Shown: positions 37,492 to 46,040 of the stretch, piece by piece
How the letters are laid out: each line of letters begins with the position of its first letter
Position numbering within the stretch: the stretch's first letter is position 1
Assembly (NCBI RefSeq): GCF_001078595.1
Contig: NZ_LFTY01000002.1
Location: forward strand, 3,234,862-3,298,861
DNA: 64,000 bases
Direction: 5' to 3'
DNA from: Candidatus Rhodobacter oscarellae
Lineage (GTDB): Bacteria > Pseudomonadota > Alphaproteobacteria > Rhodobacterales > Rhodobacteraceae
Made by a program: the position numbers and the translations under genes
The notes under the pieces: generated by a model
The model's input: the letters and a program-made list of their open reading frames with translations, nothing else
Told to the model about the DNA's origin: nothing
The model's database searches: none

Positions 37492-38292
37492 TTATACCTC
37501 GTCTGTGTCGGGATAGGCCCCGACCACTTGTTGATCGAAATCCATGAGCGCGCCGGTGACGACGCCGCTCGCGGGGCCTAGCAGAAAGCTGGTCTGCCAG
37601 GCGACATGTTCGGGTTTCACCAGCATGCCGAATGGCACGTTGTCTTCGACGCCATCGAGCCAGCCGTCCTCGCGGTCGTGGCTGACCTTCTGGCGCATGT
37701 CCTCGCCCGGCGTGTCCATCCAGCCGACATTGATGCCGTTGACGCGGATGCGGTGCTTGGTCAGCGCGCCCGCGGCGTTCTTTGTAATCCCGGCCAGCGC
37801 GGCCTTCGACGCGACATAAGGCGCCAGAAAGGACGTGCCGCCATAGACCACGATGGAGAGGATGTTGACGCAGGACCCGGTATGCCCCTCGGCGATGCAG
37901 TGGCGCGCGAATTCCTGCAGCGCAAAGAACGGCCCCTTGGCGTTGGGGTCCATGATCTCGTCCCAGCGGTCCGGCGTGGTGTCCAGGATCGAGCCCCGGG
38001 CGGTATTGGCCGCGCAGTTCACCAGCGCGTTGACGGGACCGATCAGTTCGACAGCCTGGCCGACCATCGCCTGCACGGCGGGGATGTCGGACATCTCCAC
38101 CGGCAAAGTGTAGGCCCGGGCCCCCAGCGCGCGCAATTCCCGCACGGCGGCTGCGCCCTTCTCGGGGTTGCGCGAGGTGATGACCAGGCGGGTGCAGCCC
38201 TCGTCGATCAGTCGTTTCGCAATTGCCAGGCCAAGCCCTTGGCTGCCGCCGGTGATGATCGCACCAGTGGCTTCATGTGTGCGGTTCGCCAT
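37492..38292 (-). CDS. SDR family oxidoreductase, first gene of the inositol operon
   Basis: 266 residues. Cofactor motif IITGGSQGLGLAIAKRL, ALVNCAANT in place of NNAG, catalytic Ser in NILSIVVYGG and Tyr/Lys in YVASKAAL. C-terminal DTPGEDMRQKVSHD and GMLVKPEHVAW are unlike general SDRs. Located 2 bp upstream of iolG and downstream of a LacI regulator, it probably oxidises or epimerises an inositol stereoisomer or a sugar entering the pathway (inference). Confidence 0.87.
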   Translation of the reverse strand: MANRTHEATGAIITGGSQGLGLAIAKRLIDEGCTRLVITSRNPEKGAAAVRELRALGARAYTLPVEMSDIPAVQAMVGQAVELIGPVNALVNCAANTARGSILDTTPDRWDEIMDPNAKGPFFALQEFARHCIAEGHTGSCVNILSIVVYGGTSFLAPYVASKAALAGITKNAAGALTKHRIRVNGINVGWMDTPGEDMRQKVSHDREDGWLDGVEDNVPFGMLVKPEHVAWQTSFLLGPASGVVTGALMDFDQQVVGAYPDTDEV

Positions 38293-38364
38293 GCCCCACT
38301 CCTCCCCAGATGTGTGCTTGTAGTTGATGCGCAGGACGGTGACGGCATTCGGCTTTGCGGGTCA

Positions 38365-38385
38365 AGCCTTTCTCGCCGAAAAGCT
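38365..38385. promoter_or_regulatory. Candidate LacI-family operator upstream of the inositol operon
   Basis: Imperfect dyad AGCCTTTC-TCGCC-GAAAAGCT, seven of ten base pairs symmetric around a central CG-containing core, in the 141-bp gap between the LacI gene and the first gene of the operon. A looser dyad (CGCCTTTGCAGAAAAAGCG) lies at 39540-39558, upstream of the mocD-like gene. The half-spacings differ by two, so they may not be the same site. Confidence 0.35.
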
Positions 38386-38433
38386 ATCATTCATGACGCG
38401 TTGCCGCGTGGGGCCTGATGGGTTTTCGTCAGC

Positions 38434-39465
38434 TCAAACGGACTCTGGCACGTAGAGGATTGGTTCGAGGAATTTCTGGCTGGGGACGGTGGCGTTTTCG
38501 CCCAGAACATGGTCCTTGATCAGGTCCACCAGGTCGGGGAAGAGCTGTCGCAGCGGCGTGGCGATCACCATTGTTAGATAGCCCTCGCCCAGCGCGCTGC
38601 GGCTCTCTGGCGTCAGCTCGTTCACAACAAGCGCCACGTCGCCGGGCTTGCGATTCTCGCGCAGCGCCTGGATCGCGCCCTCCATGCCGCCGCCCGCCAA
38701 GTAGAGGCCAACCAGGTCGCGGTTGCGGTCCAGCAGGTTAAGCGTGGCCTCATATGTCAGCTGCCGGGTCTCTAGGTTCACCAAGGTGTCCAGCACCTGG
38801 AAGTCCTTGCGCGCCTCGCGGAAGTAGCTGCGAAAGCCGGTCTCGCGCAGCTCGTGCCCGTGCCAGCGGTGCCCGCCAACGAAGACCGCGATCTTGCCGG
38901 CACGGCGCGCGGCCGTGCCCACCATCCAGGCCGCCATGCGCCCAACCTTTAGGTTATTGGTGCCGATATAGGTCAGGCGCTCGCCCTGCGCGAAGTCGTT
39001 GAAAAGCGCGCAGGTCGGGATGCCCGCCTCCTTCAGCGTCAGCACCGCCTCGGTCACCTGCACGTGGTTCACCGCGTTGGCGGCGACCACATCCACCCGC
39101 CCGCGCATCTGCACCATAAGGTTGGCGATATCCGCGGGGGTCTGCGTTTGCGCGAACTCTATCACAGCCTTGCCGCGGATGCCCGCGGCGCGCGCCATGG
39201 CGTCTTCGATCTCGGCGGCCACGTTCTGGTAGAAGGGCTGGAAGATCTTCTGCAGGATGAACCCCACGCGCAGCTCTGGCAGGTCGGCGCGCAGGCGCTG
39301 CTCGATAAGGTTGGTGGCGTGGTAGCCGATGCGATGCGCGGCCTCGCTGACCTTGCGCGCCGTCTCCTCGCGCACCTTCAGGCGCCCGTTCAGCACGCGG
39401 TCGACGGTGGCCACGCTGACCCCTGCCGCCTGGGCGATGTCCTGGATTGTGGGCCTGCGGGCCAT
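38434..39465 (-). CDS. LacI-family transcriptional regulator, probably of inositol genes
   Basis: 343 residues. The DNA-binding head is PTIQDIAQAAGVSVATVDRVLNGR, a classic LacI HTH with hinge, followed by a periplasmic-binding-protein-like sensor domain (RVGFILQKIFQPFYQNVAAEIEDAM) typical of regulators sensing sugars or polyols. It lies upstream of and on the same strand as the inositol operon, and is divergent from the mocD-like gene at 39597. A repressor responding to an inositol intermediate is likely. Confidence 0.9.
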   Translation of the reverse strand: MARRPTIQDIAQAAGVSVATVDRVLNGRLKVREETARKVSEAAHRIGYHATNLIEQRLRADLPELRVGFILQKIFQPFYQNVAAEIEDAMARAAGIRGKAVIEFAQTQTPADIANLMVQMRGRVDVVAANAVNHVQVTEAVLTLKEAGIPTCALFNDFAQGERLTYIGTNNLKVGRMAAWMVGTAARRAGKIAVFVGGHRWHGHELRETGFRSYFREARKDFQVLDTLVNLETRQLTYEATLNLLDRNRDLVGLYLAGGGMEGAIQALRENRKPGDVALVVNELTPESRSALGEGYLTMVIATPLRQLFPDLVDLIKDHVLGENATVPSQKFLEPILYVPESV

Positions 39466-39596
39466 CGGCGCGTCTCCAATGCTATACTTACATCATCGGC
39501 TTGACGGACTTTGAGGGATTCCGCGGCAAAATCAATCCCCGCCTTTGCAGAAAAAGCGAATATGGCTAGATTATCGCGACGGGGAGAGACCGCGAC

Positions 39597-40676
39597 GTGA
39601 CCGAGCGCGACTACAACTTGCTGGGAGAGACCGGGCGCCGGGCGGTAGAGACCGGCCTTGCCTCGGCGGAGTGGTATCACACCGACATCCCCCGCAAAGA
39701 GATGAAGGCGCTGATGCGGCGCAGCGATCAGCCCGCGATCGCGAACACGGCTCTGTATTACGGGCTGATGGTGGTCTTCGCCGGGATTGGCGTCGCGCTC
39801 TGGCCCAGCTGGTGGTCCGCGCCGTTCTGGCTGGCCTATGGCGCGCTTTATGGTTCCGGCAGCGACGCGCGCTGGCACGAGGCCGGGCATGGCACGATGT
39901 TCAAGACCGCGTGGATGAACGACCTGGTGTACCAGGTCGCCTGCTTCATGATCGTGCGGAACCCCGAGACCTGGCGCTGGAGCCACTTTCGCCACCACAC
40001 GGATACGATCATCGTGGGGCGCGACCCCGAGATCGCGCTGATGCGCCCGCCCGCCATGGCGCGGGCCGTGCTGAACGTGGTCGGGCTGCCGGACATGCAT
40101 GCCGGGCTGGCGCGCATGCTGTTGAACGCGTCCGGGCGGCTGGCGCCGGAGGAGCTGACATTCGTGCCGGAGGCGGAGCAGCCAAAGGTGGTGCGCGTGG
40201 CGCGGATCTGGGTGGCGATCTACGCGGCGACCCTGCTGGTCGCGATCCTCACCTGGTCGATCCTGCCCCTGATGGTGATCGGGCTGCCGCGGCTCTACGG
40301 CGCTTGGCATTTCATCATGACGGGGTATCTGCAGCACGGGGGCCTGGCGGACAATGTGCTGGATCACCGGCTCAACACGCGCACGGTCTATATGAACCCC
40401 ATCAGCCGGTTCCTGTATCTGAACATGAACTACCATATCGAGCACCACATGTTCCCGATGGTGCCGTATCACCGGCTGCCGGAGCTGCACGCGCGGATCA
40501 AGGATGACCTGCCCGCGCCGAGCCCGTCGATCCTGCACGCCTATGCCGAGATGCTGCCGGTGATCTGGCGGCAATTCCGGGGGGAGGAGGTCTATCTGAG
40601 GCGCAAATTGCCTTCCGGCGCGCGACCCTACCGAGAGGACCTGCATGCGGCGGCGCTGGGGCAACCGGCGGAGTGA
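39597..40676 (+). CDS. mocD: Fatty-acid-desaturase-fold di-iron oxygenase, MocD-like
   Basis: 359-residue membrane di-iron enzyme. The histidine boxes are HEAGH (94-98), HFRHH (130-134) and HIEHH near residue 282; three hydrophobic regions (YYGLMVVFAGIGVALWP, FWLAYGALYG, ATLLVAILTWSILPLMVIGL) anchor it. The sequence around MTERDYNLLGETGR, WHEAGHGTMFKTAWMND and TDTIIVGRDPEIALMRPP matches what I recall of rhizobial MocD, an oxygenase of rhizopine (3-O-methyl-scyllo-inosamine) demethylation. Position beside iol genes, iolE and a Gfo/Idh gene supports this. GTG start with GGGAGAG upstream. Needs a ferredoxin (MocE) not seen here. Confidence 0.78.
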   Translation: MTERDYNLLGETGRRAVETGLASAEWYHTDIPRKEMKALMRRSDQPAIANTALYYGLMVVFAGIGVALWPSWWSAPFWLAYGALYGSGSDARWHEAGHGTMFKTAWMNDLVYQVACFMIVRNPETWRWSHFRHHTDTIIVGRDPEIALMRPPAMARAVLNVVGLPDMHAGLARMLLNASGRLAPEELTFVPEAEQPKVVRVARIWVAIYAATLLVAILTWSILPLMVIGLPRLYGAWHFIMTGYLQHGGLADNVLDHRLNTRTVYMNPISRFLYLNMNYHIEHHMFPMVPYHRLPELHARIKDDLPAPSPSILHAYAEMLPVIWRQFRGEEVYLRRKLPSGARPYREDLHAAALGQPAE

Positions 40677-40720
40677 TCGTGCCTTCTGTGGCCTATGCGC
40701 GACGCATCGGCACGGGGTGG

Positions 40721-40779
40721 CCCAATTTCATTCAGCGTTAGCTAAAAGTTAGCGATTCGGTCGAAAGAATGAAATTGGG
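40721..40779. repeat. Long-stem hairpin element, copy 2
   Basis: 13-bp perfect inverted repeat, CCCAATTTCATTC at 40721-40733 and GAATGAAATTGGG at 40767-40779, followed by TGGGAGCC exactly as in copy 1 (4371-4430). An inner stem GCTAA/TTAGC follows GCGTTA. It lies between the convergent mocD-like gene and Gfo/Idh gene, which fits a bidirectional terminator. Confidence 0.78.
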
Positions 40780-40894
40780 TGGGAGCCGCCCGGCGCGCCG
40801 TGCCGGCGCCCACCCTGATCTATCTGTCGCGCAGATTTCTGAAGTTTCCGTTAAGTTTCAACCGCTGTGACAACGCGCCCCAGCCGTTCATCGC

Positions 40895-42010
40895 TCAGCG
40901 AAACATCGGCGGCCTGGCATCCACCCAATCGCCGCCTGATTTGGCAGAGGCGACCGCCTGATGCACCGCCGCCATCGACCGCAGCCCGGCCTCAGCTCCT
41001 GGCAGGCCGTCACGCGACTCGCCTCGGATCGCCGCCGCGAGATCGACATAGATATTTGCCACCGCGAGCGGGAACCCTTCAGGATGCGCAATCGCAACCC
41101 GGCTGAGGCGCGCGGCGTCGTCATGCAGCCCGCCCTCACCCTTCTCGATGATCTGCGTGCGCCCGCCCATGGGCGTGTAGATCAGCTGGTTCGGTTGCTC
41201 GGAGGCCCAGCGCAGCCCGCCGGTCTCGCCGAAGATCTGTATATCAAAGCCGTGCTGCCGCCCGATCGCCACCGAAGAGGTCCAGAGCCGACCCACGGTG
41301 CCGCCCGCCATGCGGAAGTTCACCATCGCGTCGTCCTCAAGCTCGCGGCTTGGGATGGTGGAGGCGAAATCCGCCGACAGCGTCTCGACCTCGTCATCGC
41401 AAATGAAGCTCGCCATGTGCAGCGCGTGGATGCCGCAATCCGCGAACTGCCCCGAAACGCCCGCCATCGCCGGGTCATAGCGCCAGCGCACCCGCGGGTT
41501 GTCGGCGTCGGTTGCGTCGCCGTGATGGCCGTGGCTGAAATTCGTCACCACCAGGCGCACCTTGCCGATCTCGCCCGCGCGGACCATGGCGCGTGCCTGG
41601 CGCACCATCGGGTAGGCCGAGTAGCAGTAGTTCACCGCGCAGATCTTGCCGCTCGTCTCGGCCACGCGCAGGATCTCCTCGCCCTCTTCTACCGTCATGG
41701 TCATCGGCTTTTCGCAGAGCACGTTGAACCCGGCCTCTAGATAGGCCTTGGTGATCTCGAAATGCGTGGCGTTGGGGGTTGCGACGGTGACGAGGTCAAG
41801 CTTGCCGCGCTCGGCCTCCAGCATCTCTTGCCAGTCGGCATAGCCGCGCACGCCCAGCTCTGCGGCATAGGCGCGGCCCGCCTCGGCGTCATGGTCCAGC
41901 GCGCCCGCGGCGAACTCAAACAGCCCGTCCGCCTGTGCGCCCAAGCGGTGCGCCGGTCCGATCTGGCTGCCCTTGCCGCCGCCGATCATGCCCCATTTCA
42001 GTTTGGTCAT
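40895..42010 (-). CDS. Gfo/Idh/MocA family dehydrogenase
   Basis: 371 residues from ATG 42010, though the frame is open to 42067. The Rossmann motif is MIGGGKGSQIGPAHR, a variant with GGGKGS, and NVLCEKPMTM has the catalytic lysine. NYCYSAYPMVRQARAMVRAG and FADCGIHALHMASFI (Asp, His) mark the substrate site, and this branch resembles the MocA-like/inositol or inosamine dehydrogenases with long C-terminal part. It lies downstream of iolE, separated by a palindrome pair, so it probably works on an inositol-type compound. Confidence 0.88.
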   Translation of the reverse strand: MTKLKWGMIGGGKGSQIGPAHRLGAQADGLFEFAAGALDHDAEAGRAYAAELGVRGYADWQEMLEAERGKLDLVTVATPNATHFEITKAYLEAGFNVLCEKPMTMTVEEGEEILRVAETSGKICAVNYCYSAYPMVRQARAMVRAGEIGKVRLVVTNFSHGHHGDATDADNPRVRWRYDPAMAGVSGQFADCGIHALHMASFICDDEVETLSADFASTIPSRELEDDAMVNFRMAGGTVGRLWTSSVAIGRQHGFDIQIFGETGGLRWASEQPNQLIYTPMGGRTQIIEKGEGGLHDDAARLSRVAIAHPEGFPLAVANIYVDLAAAIRGESRDGLPGAEAGLRSMAAVHQAVASAKSGGDWVDARPPMFR

Positions 42011-42032
42011 GCGTTTGCTCCTTGCGGTGGCC

Positions 42033-42075
42033 GGAGTTTTGCAAAACTCCGACCCAAAATCTTCCAAGATTTTGG
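42033..42075. repeat. Paired perfect palindromes between iolE and the Gfo/Idh gene
   Basis: First palindrome GGAGTTTTGCAAAACTCC (42033-42050), then three bases, then a 22-bp dyad CCAAAATCTT-CC-AAGATTTTGG (42054-42075), followed by CGCCC. The same pair design occurs twice at 52818-52960. Both arms can form stems with no loop or a two-base loop. Confidence 0.78.
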
Positions 42076-42080
42076 CGCCC

Positions 42081-42971
42081 CTAGAACCCGATGCTCTTCA
42101 GGTAGCTGCCGTTATGGGTATTGTCGTCCAGCGGCGAGGTCTTGCCCTGCGGGTCGCAGTCCTGCTCGACCGTGCACCAGCCCTCGAACCCCGCGTCCAG
42201 CAGGATCTGCCGCACGGTCGGGAGATCGACGTCCCCCAGCCCCAGCTTGCAAAAGATCCCCTCGGCGCAGGCCTCATAGAACCCGATCTGGTTCGCCACC
42301 GCCCAGGCCTTCACCTTGGGGTCGATGTCCTTGAAGTGCATATAGCTGATGCGGTCCATCCATTTGCGCATGAAGGCCACCGGGTCGTAGCCCGCGTAGG
42401 AATGGTGCCCGGTGTCAAAGCAGATCTTCAGCACGTCCGGGTCGGTCTCTTCCAGCAGCCGCTCCAGCTCGGGCTCGAAATCCATGAACCCTGCCGCGTG
42501 GGCGTGGATGCCGACGGTCAGCCCGTATTCCTCGGAGCCCATCTTGGCGATGGTGGCGAGGCGGTCGCGATAGGCGGCCCACTCGGCGGCGTCCATCTGT
42601 TCGGCGTCGCCCCAGTGGCCAGCCGTCGCCGCGCGGCGCGGCGAGATGCTGTCGATCAGCACCAGGTGCTGCGCGCCATGGGCCACCAGCGCCTTGCAGG
42701 TCCGCACCGAGCCGTCCATCACGTCATCCCAGGCGCCCGCGTCGTGGAAGGGCCGGAACACCACGCCGCCGATCAGCTCTAGCGCATGCTCGTCCAGCGC
42801 CTCGCCAAGCTCGACCGGATCCTCGGGCACAAAGCCAACGGGGCCCAGTTCGATCCCGTCAAAGCCCGCCTGCTTGCATTCCGCCAGCACCCGGCGCCAG
42901 GGCGGGTTGCGCGGGTCGTCCGCGAATTCAACGCCCCAGGAACAGGGCGCGTTGCCAATGCGGATTGTCAT
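42081..42971 (-). CDS. iolE: Inosose dehydratase (IolE/MocC family)
   Basis: 296 residues of the xylose-isomerase-like TIM-barrel fold; IolE dehydrates 2-keto-inositol to trihydroxycyclohexane-dione, the step before IolD. The N-terminus IRIGNAPCSWGVEFADD, GFDGIELGPVGFVP, GGVVFRPFHD and the metal-site segments VGIHAHAAGFMD and KICFDTGHHSYAGYDPVAFM are characteristic; the C-terminal WCTVEQDCDPQG carries a metal-binding Glu. ATG 42971 is chosen over an earlier in-frame start because homologues begin at this residue. It supplies the enzyme missing from the iol operon at 31760-38292. Confidence 0.92.
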   Translation of the reverse strand: MTIRIGNAPCSWGVEFADDPRNPPWRRVLAECKQAGFDGIELGPVGFVPEDPVELGEALDEHALELIGGVVFRPFHDAGAWDDVMDGSVRTCKALVAHGAQHLVLIDSISPRRAATAGHWGDAEQMDAAEWAAYRDRLATIAKMGSEEYGLTVGIHAHAAGFMDFEPELERLLEETDPDVLKICFDTGHHSYAGYDPVAFMRKWMDRISYMHFKDIDPKVKAWAVANQIGFYEACAEGIFCKLGLGDVDLPTVRQILLDAGFEGWCTVEQDCDPQGKTSPLDDNTHNGSYLKSIGF

Positions 42972-43132
42972 GAGGGGCCTCCCAGGATTCGGCGCGGTAT
43001 TGCGGGCCCCCATCACCACGTGATCCACGGCGCGTCAATGTTCCGGATGCCGTCGCGCCACAAACCCGCGCGGTTTCATTGCAAAATTGATAGGTAAGCC
43101 CGAATTGCCGCACGACCCCTGAGAGGTTACTT

Positions 43133-45418
43133 TCAGGAGCGCTTTGGGGAAGGCGCGGAGCCGGGGTTCAGCGCCAGATTTATGGCCGCGATAAGATCCT
43201 CGCGCCCAACCGGCTTCATGACCATCACGTCTTCGGGGCTGACGCCATTGCCATGCATGATGGCCTCTTGCGGGTAGCCCGAAAGCAGCACGCCCGGCAG
43301 ATCCTTGTCGGTCTCGCGCAGGCGCCGCAGCAGGGACGGTCCCTGTAGATCGCCGGGCATCACGATGTCTGACACGACCACGTCGAACGGGCCATCGGTC
43401 TGATAGGCGTGCTCTGCGGCGGCGCTTTCGGCGGCCGGCACAACGCACATCCCGCTGATCTCAAGCTGACGGGTGAGGATTTTGCGCACAGTGTCGTCGT
43501 CCTCGACCAGCAGCACGCGCAGCGACGCGGGCGGGGTCGCGACGTCGGGCATCTCGGCGGGCTCGGCCACGGCGTCTTGCGCCACGGCGGCCTGGAACAG
43601 CAGCTTGAAGGTGGTGCCGACGCCGGGCTCGGAATACACACGCACGGTGCCGCCGGTCTGGCGCATAAAGCCCTGCACCATGGAAAGCCCGAGGCCAGAA
43701 TTCTTGCTGAATTCCTTGGTGGTAAAGAACGGCTCGAAGATATTCGCCATCAGCTCTTTTTGAATGCCGCGCCCGGTGTCGGTGACCGCCAGCATCACAT
43801 ATTCGCCGGGCTCGATCTCTTCGCCCGCCGCATCGATCTGGTCGTTCGAAAGCGTGACATTGCTGGTCTCAATTGTCAGCCTGCCGCCATCGGGCATCGC
43901 GTCGCGCGCGTTGATCGCAAGGTTCAAAAGCGTGCTTTCGGTCAGGCTGCGGTCGGCGACCACGGTGCTGAGGTCATCGCTGAGGACGACCTCGAGCGAA
44001 ATGCTCTCTGGCAGGGTTCGGCGCAGCATGCCATGCATTTCCGCGACGATCTCGTTCAGCTGCAGGTCCGAGGGGTCCAGCGGCGCGCGCCGGGCAAAGC
44101 TGAGCATGCTCATGGTAAGGTCTCGCCCGCGGAGGGTCGCGTTGATGGCGTCCTGGAACATCTCGTCGCGTTCCTCGTCCGTCGGCGCCTCTTGCAGCAG
44201 CTCCAGATTGCCCAGGATCACCGCCAGCAGGTTGTTGAAGTCATGCGCCACGCCGCCGGTCATCTTGCCGATGCTGTCCATCTTCTGCGCCTCGAACAGC
44301 TTTAGCTCGGTCTCGTACTGGTCGGTGACATCCAGCGTCGAGCCGCTGACCCGGATGACGTTGCCGACGTCATCAAAGATCGGGCGGGCCACCTCGCGCA
44401 GGCGGCGCGTGCCAGAGCTTGTCTTGACGCGGTAGCTGACCTCGATGATGTGGCCGTCGCACAGCTCTTGGTACTTTTCTGCGACCTTTGTGCGGTCATC
44501 TGGGTGAATCAGCTCAAGGGCGGCGGCGCGCCCGTCCGCCGCGGCGATGAACTGGGTCGGGGTCATGCCATAGGCTGCCGCGTGTTGGCCCGAGCACAGC
44601 TCGCACCGGTCTTCGATGCTGTCCCAGACATAATAGCCCAGCCTTGCCAGTTGCACGGCCTGCTCGAGCCGCGTCTCGCGCTCTTCCGCCAGGTCCTGGC
44701 TGCGCTGGCGCTCGGCGATCTCGCCAGCAAGGCGACGGTTGGCGGATTGCAGGTCGTCCGTGCGCTGCCGCACGCGATCCTCCAGCCGCGCGTTCATGCT
44801 TTGGATCTCGCGCCGATCGGCGCGCAAAAGAAGGATGCTGCACACCCCGAACAGGGCCATCCCGACGATCAGGCCGAACACCAGGTTCGTTTGCGCAAGC
44901 TGGTGGCGCACAAGCGTGGTTTGGTTGCGCACGCGACTGTCCTTGGACGCAAGGTGCAGCGCGCGCGCCTCGAAAACAATCGGGCGTATCCTGTTTTTTA
45001 TGGCCACGGCGCCGGCGACGTCCAAGGGTTGCAGCGCCGCGACGGGCGCCTCGACCTCTTGCAGGGCCTCCCGGCTAGACTGCAGCGTCTGCATCGCCAG
45101 CTCGTAGGTCGTCTCATCGGTCCAGAAGACCTCTGGGTCGAGCTCGTTGAAAACGCGGCTCCACAGAATGTCGAAGCGCAGCGTGACCGCGCCGGGCTCT
45201 AGCGAGGGGTCATTCACGGCAGACCGCGACAGGGCGTCTTGCAACAGCAGGGCCTCGACCTCCATCTGGCCGGCATAGAAGGTCAGGTTGTCATTGAAGT
45301 TCTGGCTTGTTTCCTGCGCCGTGCGGATCGCCGAGACGATCACGACAATAGACAGCGCCGCCATAAGCACGGCGCCGTAAAGCAGCATTCGGTCAAAAAT
45401 TCCGCGCCACCTGATCAT
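43133..45418 (-). CDS. Hybrid sensor histidine kinase with PAS and receiver domains
   Basis: 761 residues. Membrane spans lie at about 11-31 and 178-198, giving a periplasmic sensor of about 145 residues; a coiled coil spans about 203-258 and a PAS domain about 259-370 (YYVWDSIEDRCELCSGQHAAAYG). The H-box is GGVAHDFNNLLA with phospho-acceptor His392, the N-box is LLNLAINARDAM, and the G-boxes are DTGRGI and GLGLSMVQGF. A C-terminal receiver domain holds Asp684 (VVSDIVMPG) and Lys735. No separate response regulator is nearby, so output is unclear. The adjacent secreted protein may be its sensory partner. Confidence 0.92.
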   Translation of the reverse strand: MIRWRGIFDRMLLYGAVLMAALSIVVIVSAIRTAQETSQNFNDNLTFYAGQMEVEALLLQDALSRSAVNDPSLEPGAVTLRFDILWSRVFNELDPEVFWTDETTYELAMQTLQSSREALQEVEAPVAALQPLDVAGAVAIKNRIRPIVFEARALHLASKDSRVRNQTTLVRHQLAQTNLVFGLIVGMALFGVCSILLLRADRREIQSMNARLEDRVRQRTDDLQSANRRLAGEIAERQRSQDLAEERETRLEQAVQLARLGYYVWDSIEDRCELCSGQHAAAYGMTPTQFIAAADGRAAALELIHPDDRTKVAEKYQELCDGHIIEVSYRVKTSSGTRRLREVARPIFDDVGNVIRVSGSTLDVTDQYETELKLFEAQKMDSIGKMTGGVAHDFNNLLAVILGNLELLQEAPTDEERDEMFQDAINATLRGRDLTMSMLSFARRAPLDPSDLQLNEIVAEMHGMLRRTLPESISLEVVLSDDLSTVVADRSLTESTLLNLAINARDAMPDGGRLTIETSNVTLSNDQIDAAGEEIEPGEYVMLAVTDTGRGIQKELMANIFEPFFTTKEFSKNSGLGLSMVQGFMRQTGGTVRVYSEPGVGTTFKLLFQAAVAQDAVAEPAEMPDVATPPASLRVLLVEDDDTVRKILTRQLEISGMCVVPAAESAAAEHAYQTDGPFDVVVSDIVMPGDLQGPSLLRRLRETDKDLPGVLLSGYPQEAIMHGNGVSPEDVMVMKPVGREDLIAAINLALNPGSAPSPKRS

Positions 45419-45440
45419 CAGTTCGGTCTCTTTAAGTGTA

Positions 45441-45950
45441 TCAACGGATTTCGATTGAGCGGAGCTGCCAGATGGAGCGCGTATAAAAAAGCTCGTTCCG
45501 CAGGCTCCGCACGTCGCTATAGGGGTAGATCACCCACAAGGGGCCACGATTGCGTATCGTAAGGTATTCGCCATTCATCTTCGTCGCCATAATGACGTTA
45601 TACCGATCAAAATCTGATATCGGAATATCCACCGAGTAATCATTCAGAGCGACCGCCGAGATGACGTCGCCCTGCGCCCCGGCATCCGCAAGCAGATCAC
45701 GCATCAACACGCCAGTGAAACTTGTCCGGCCCGGGGTCCAAGGGGTCTCGGTGATGATCTCGTGCAGGCCCAACCCCTCGATTTGCTGCATATCGTAACG
45801 CCGAACGCCATCGTTCGAGGCGTTGGCCAAGGCCCCACTGATTTCTAGAATGACAAGACCCTTGGGATCGTCTTCCCCGGCACGTAGCGCCGAAGGGATC
45901 AAAAGAGCCATTACGAAACACCAACGGGCAATGTAGTGGATCGGTCTCAC
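45441..45950 (-). CDS. Small secreted molybdopterin-oxidoreductase-fold protein
   Basis: 169 residues with signal peptide (HYIARWCFVMALLIPSALRAG). The mature part resembles the oxidoreductase molybdopterin-binding fold in miniature: RRYDMQQIEGLGLHEIITETPWTPG, FTGVLMRDLLADAG, LNDYSVDIPISDF and GPLWVIYPYSD. It lacks the cysteine that binds Mo in sulfite-oxidase-type enzymes, so it is probably a binding or sensory protein. It precedes the hybrid kinase by 22 bp on the same strand, an arrangement I recall from related bacteria; a periplasmic ligand sensor feeding the kinase is a fair inference. Confidence 0.75.
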   Translation of the reverse strand: MRPIHYIARWCFVMALLIPSALRAGEDDPKGLVILEISGALANASNDGVRRYDMQQIEGLGLHEIITETPWTPGRTSFTGVLMRDLLADAGAQGDVISAVALNDYSVDIPISDFDRYNVIMATKMNGEYLTIRNRGPLWVIYPYSDVRSLRNELFYTRSIWQLRSIEIR

Positions 45951-46040
45951 GTCGCGCCTTCCCCAAAGTTGATACCGGCAACTTGGACTGAAATTGAGCT
46001 GTTAACAACCCCAGGGTGCGCAATCGGAACATATTGCAAT

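Noticed and set aside
38434-40664. Long minus-strand open frame over the mocD-like gene (39390-40664)
   Set aside because: Rich in Arg, His, Pro and Gln as expected for an antisense shadow; the plus strand encodes conserved histidine boxes.
42972-43132. Possible LacI-type operator around TTGCAA upstream of iolE
   Set aside because: Only six symmetric bases; does not match the candidate site at 38365-38385.
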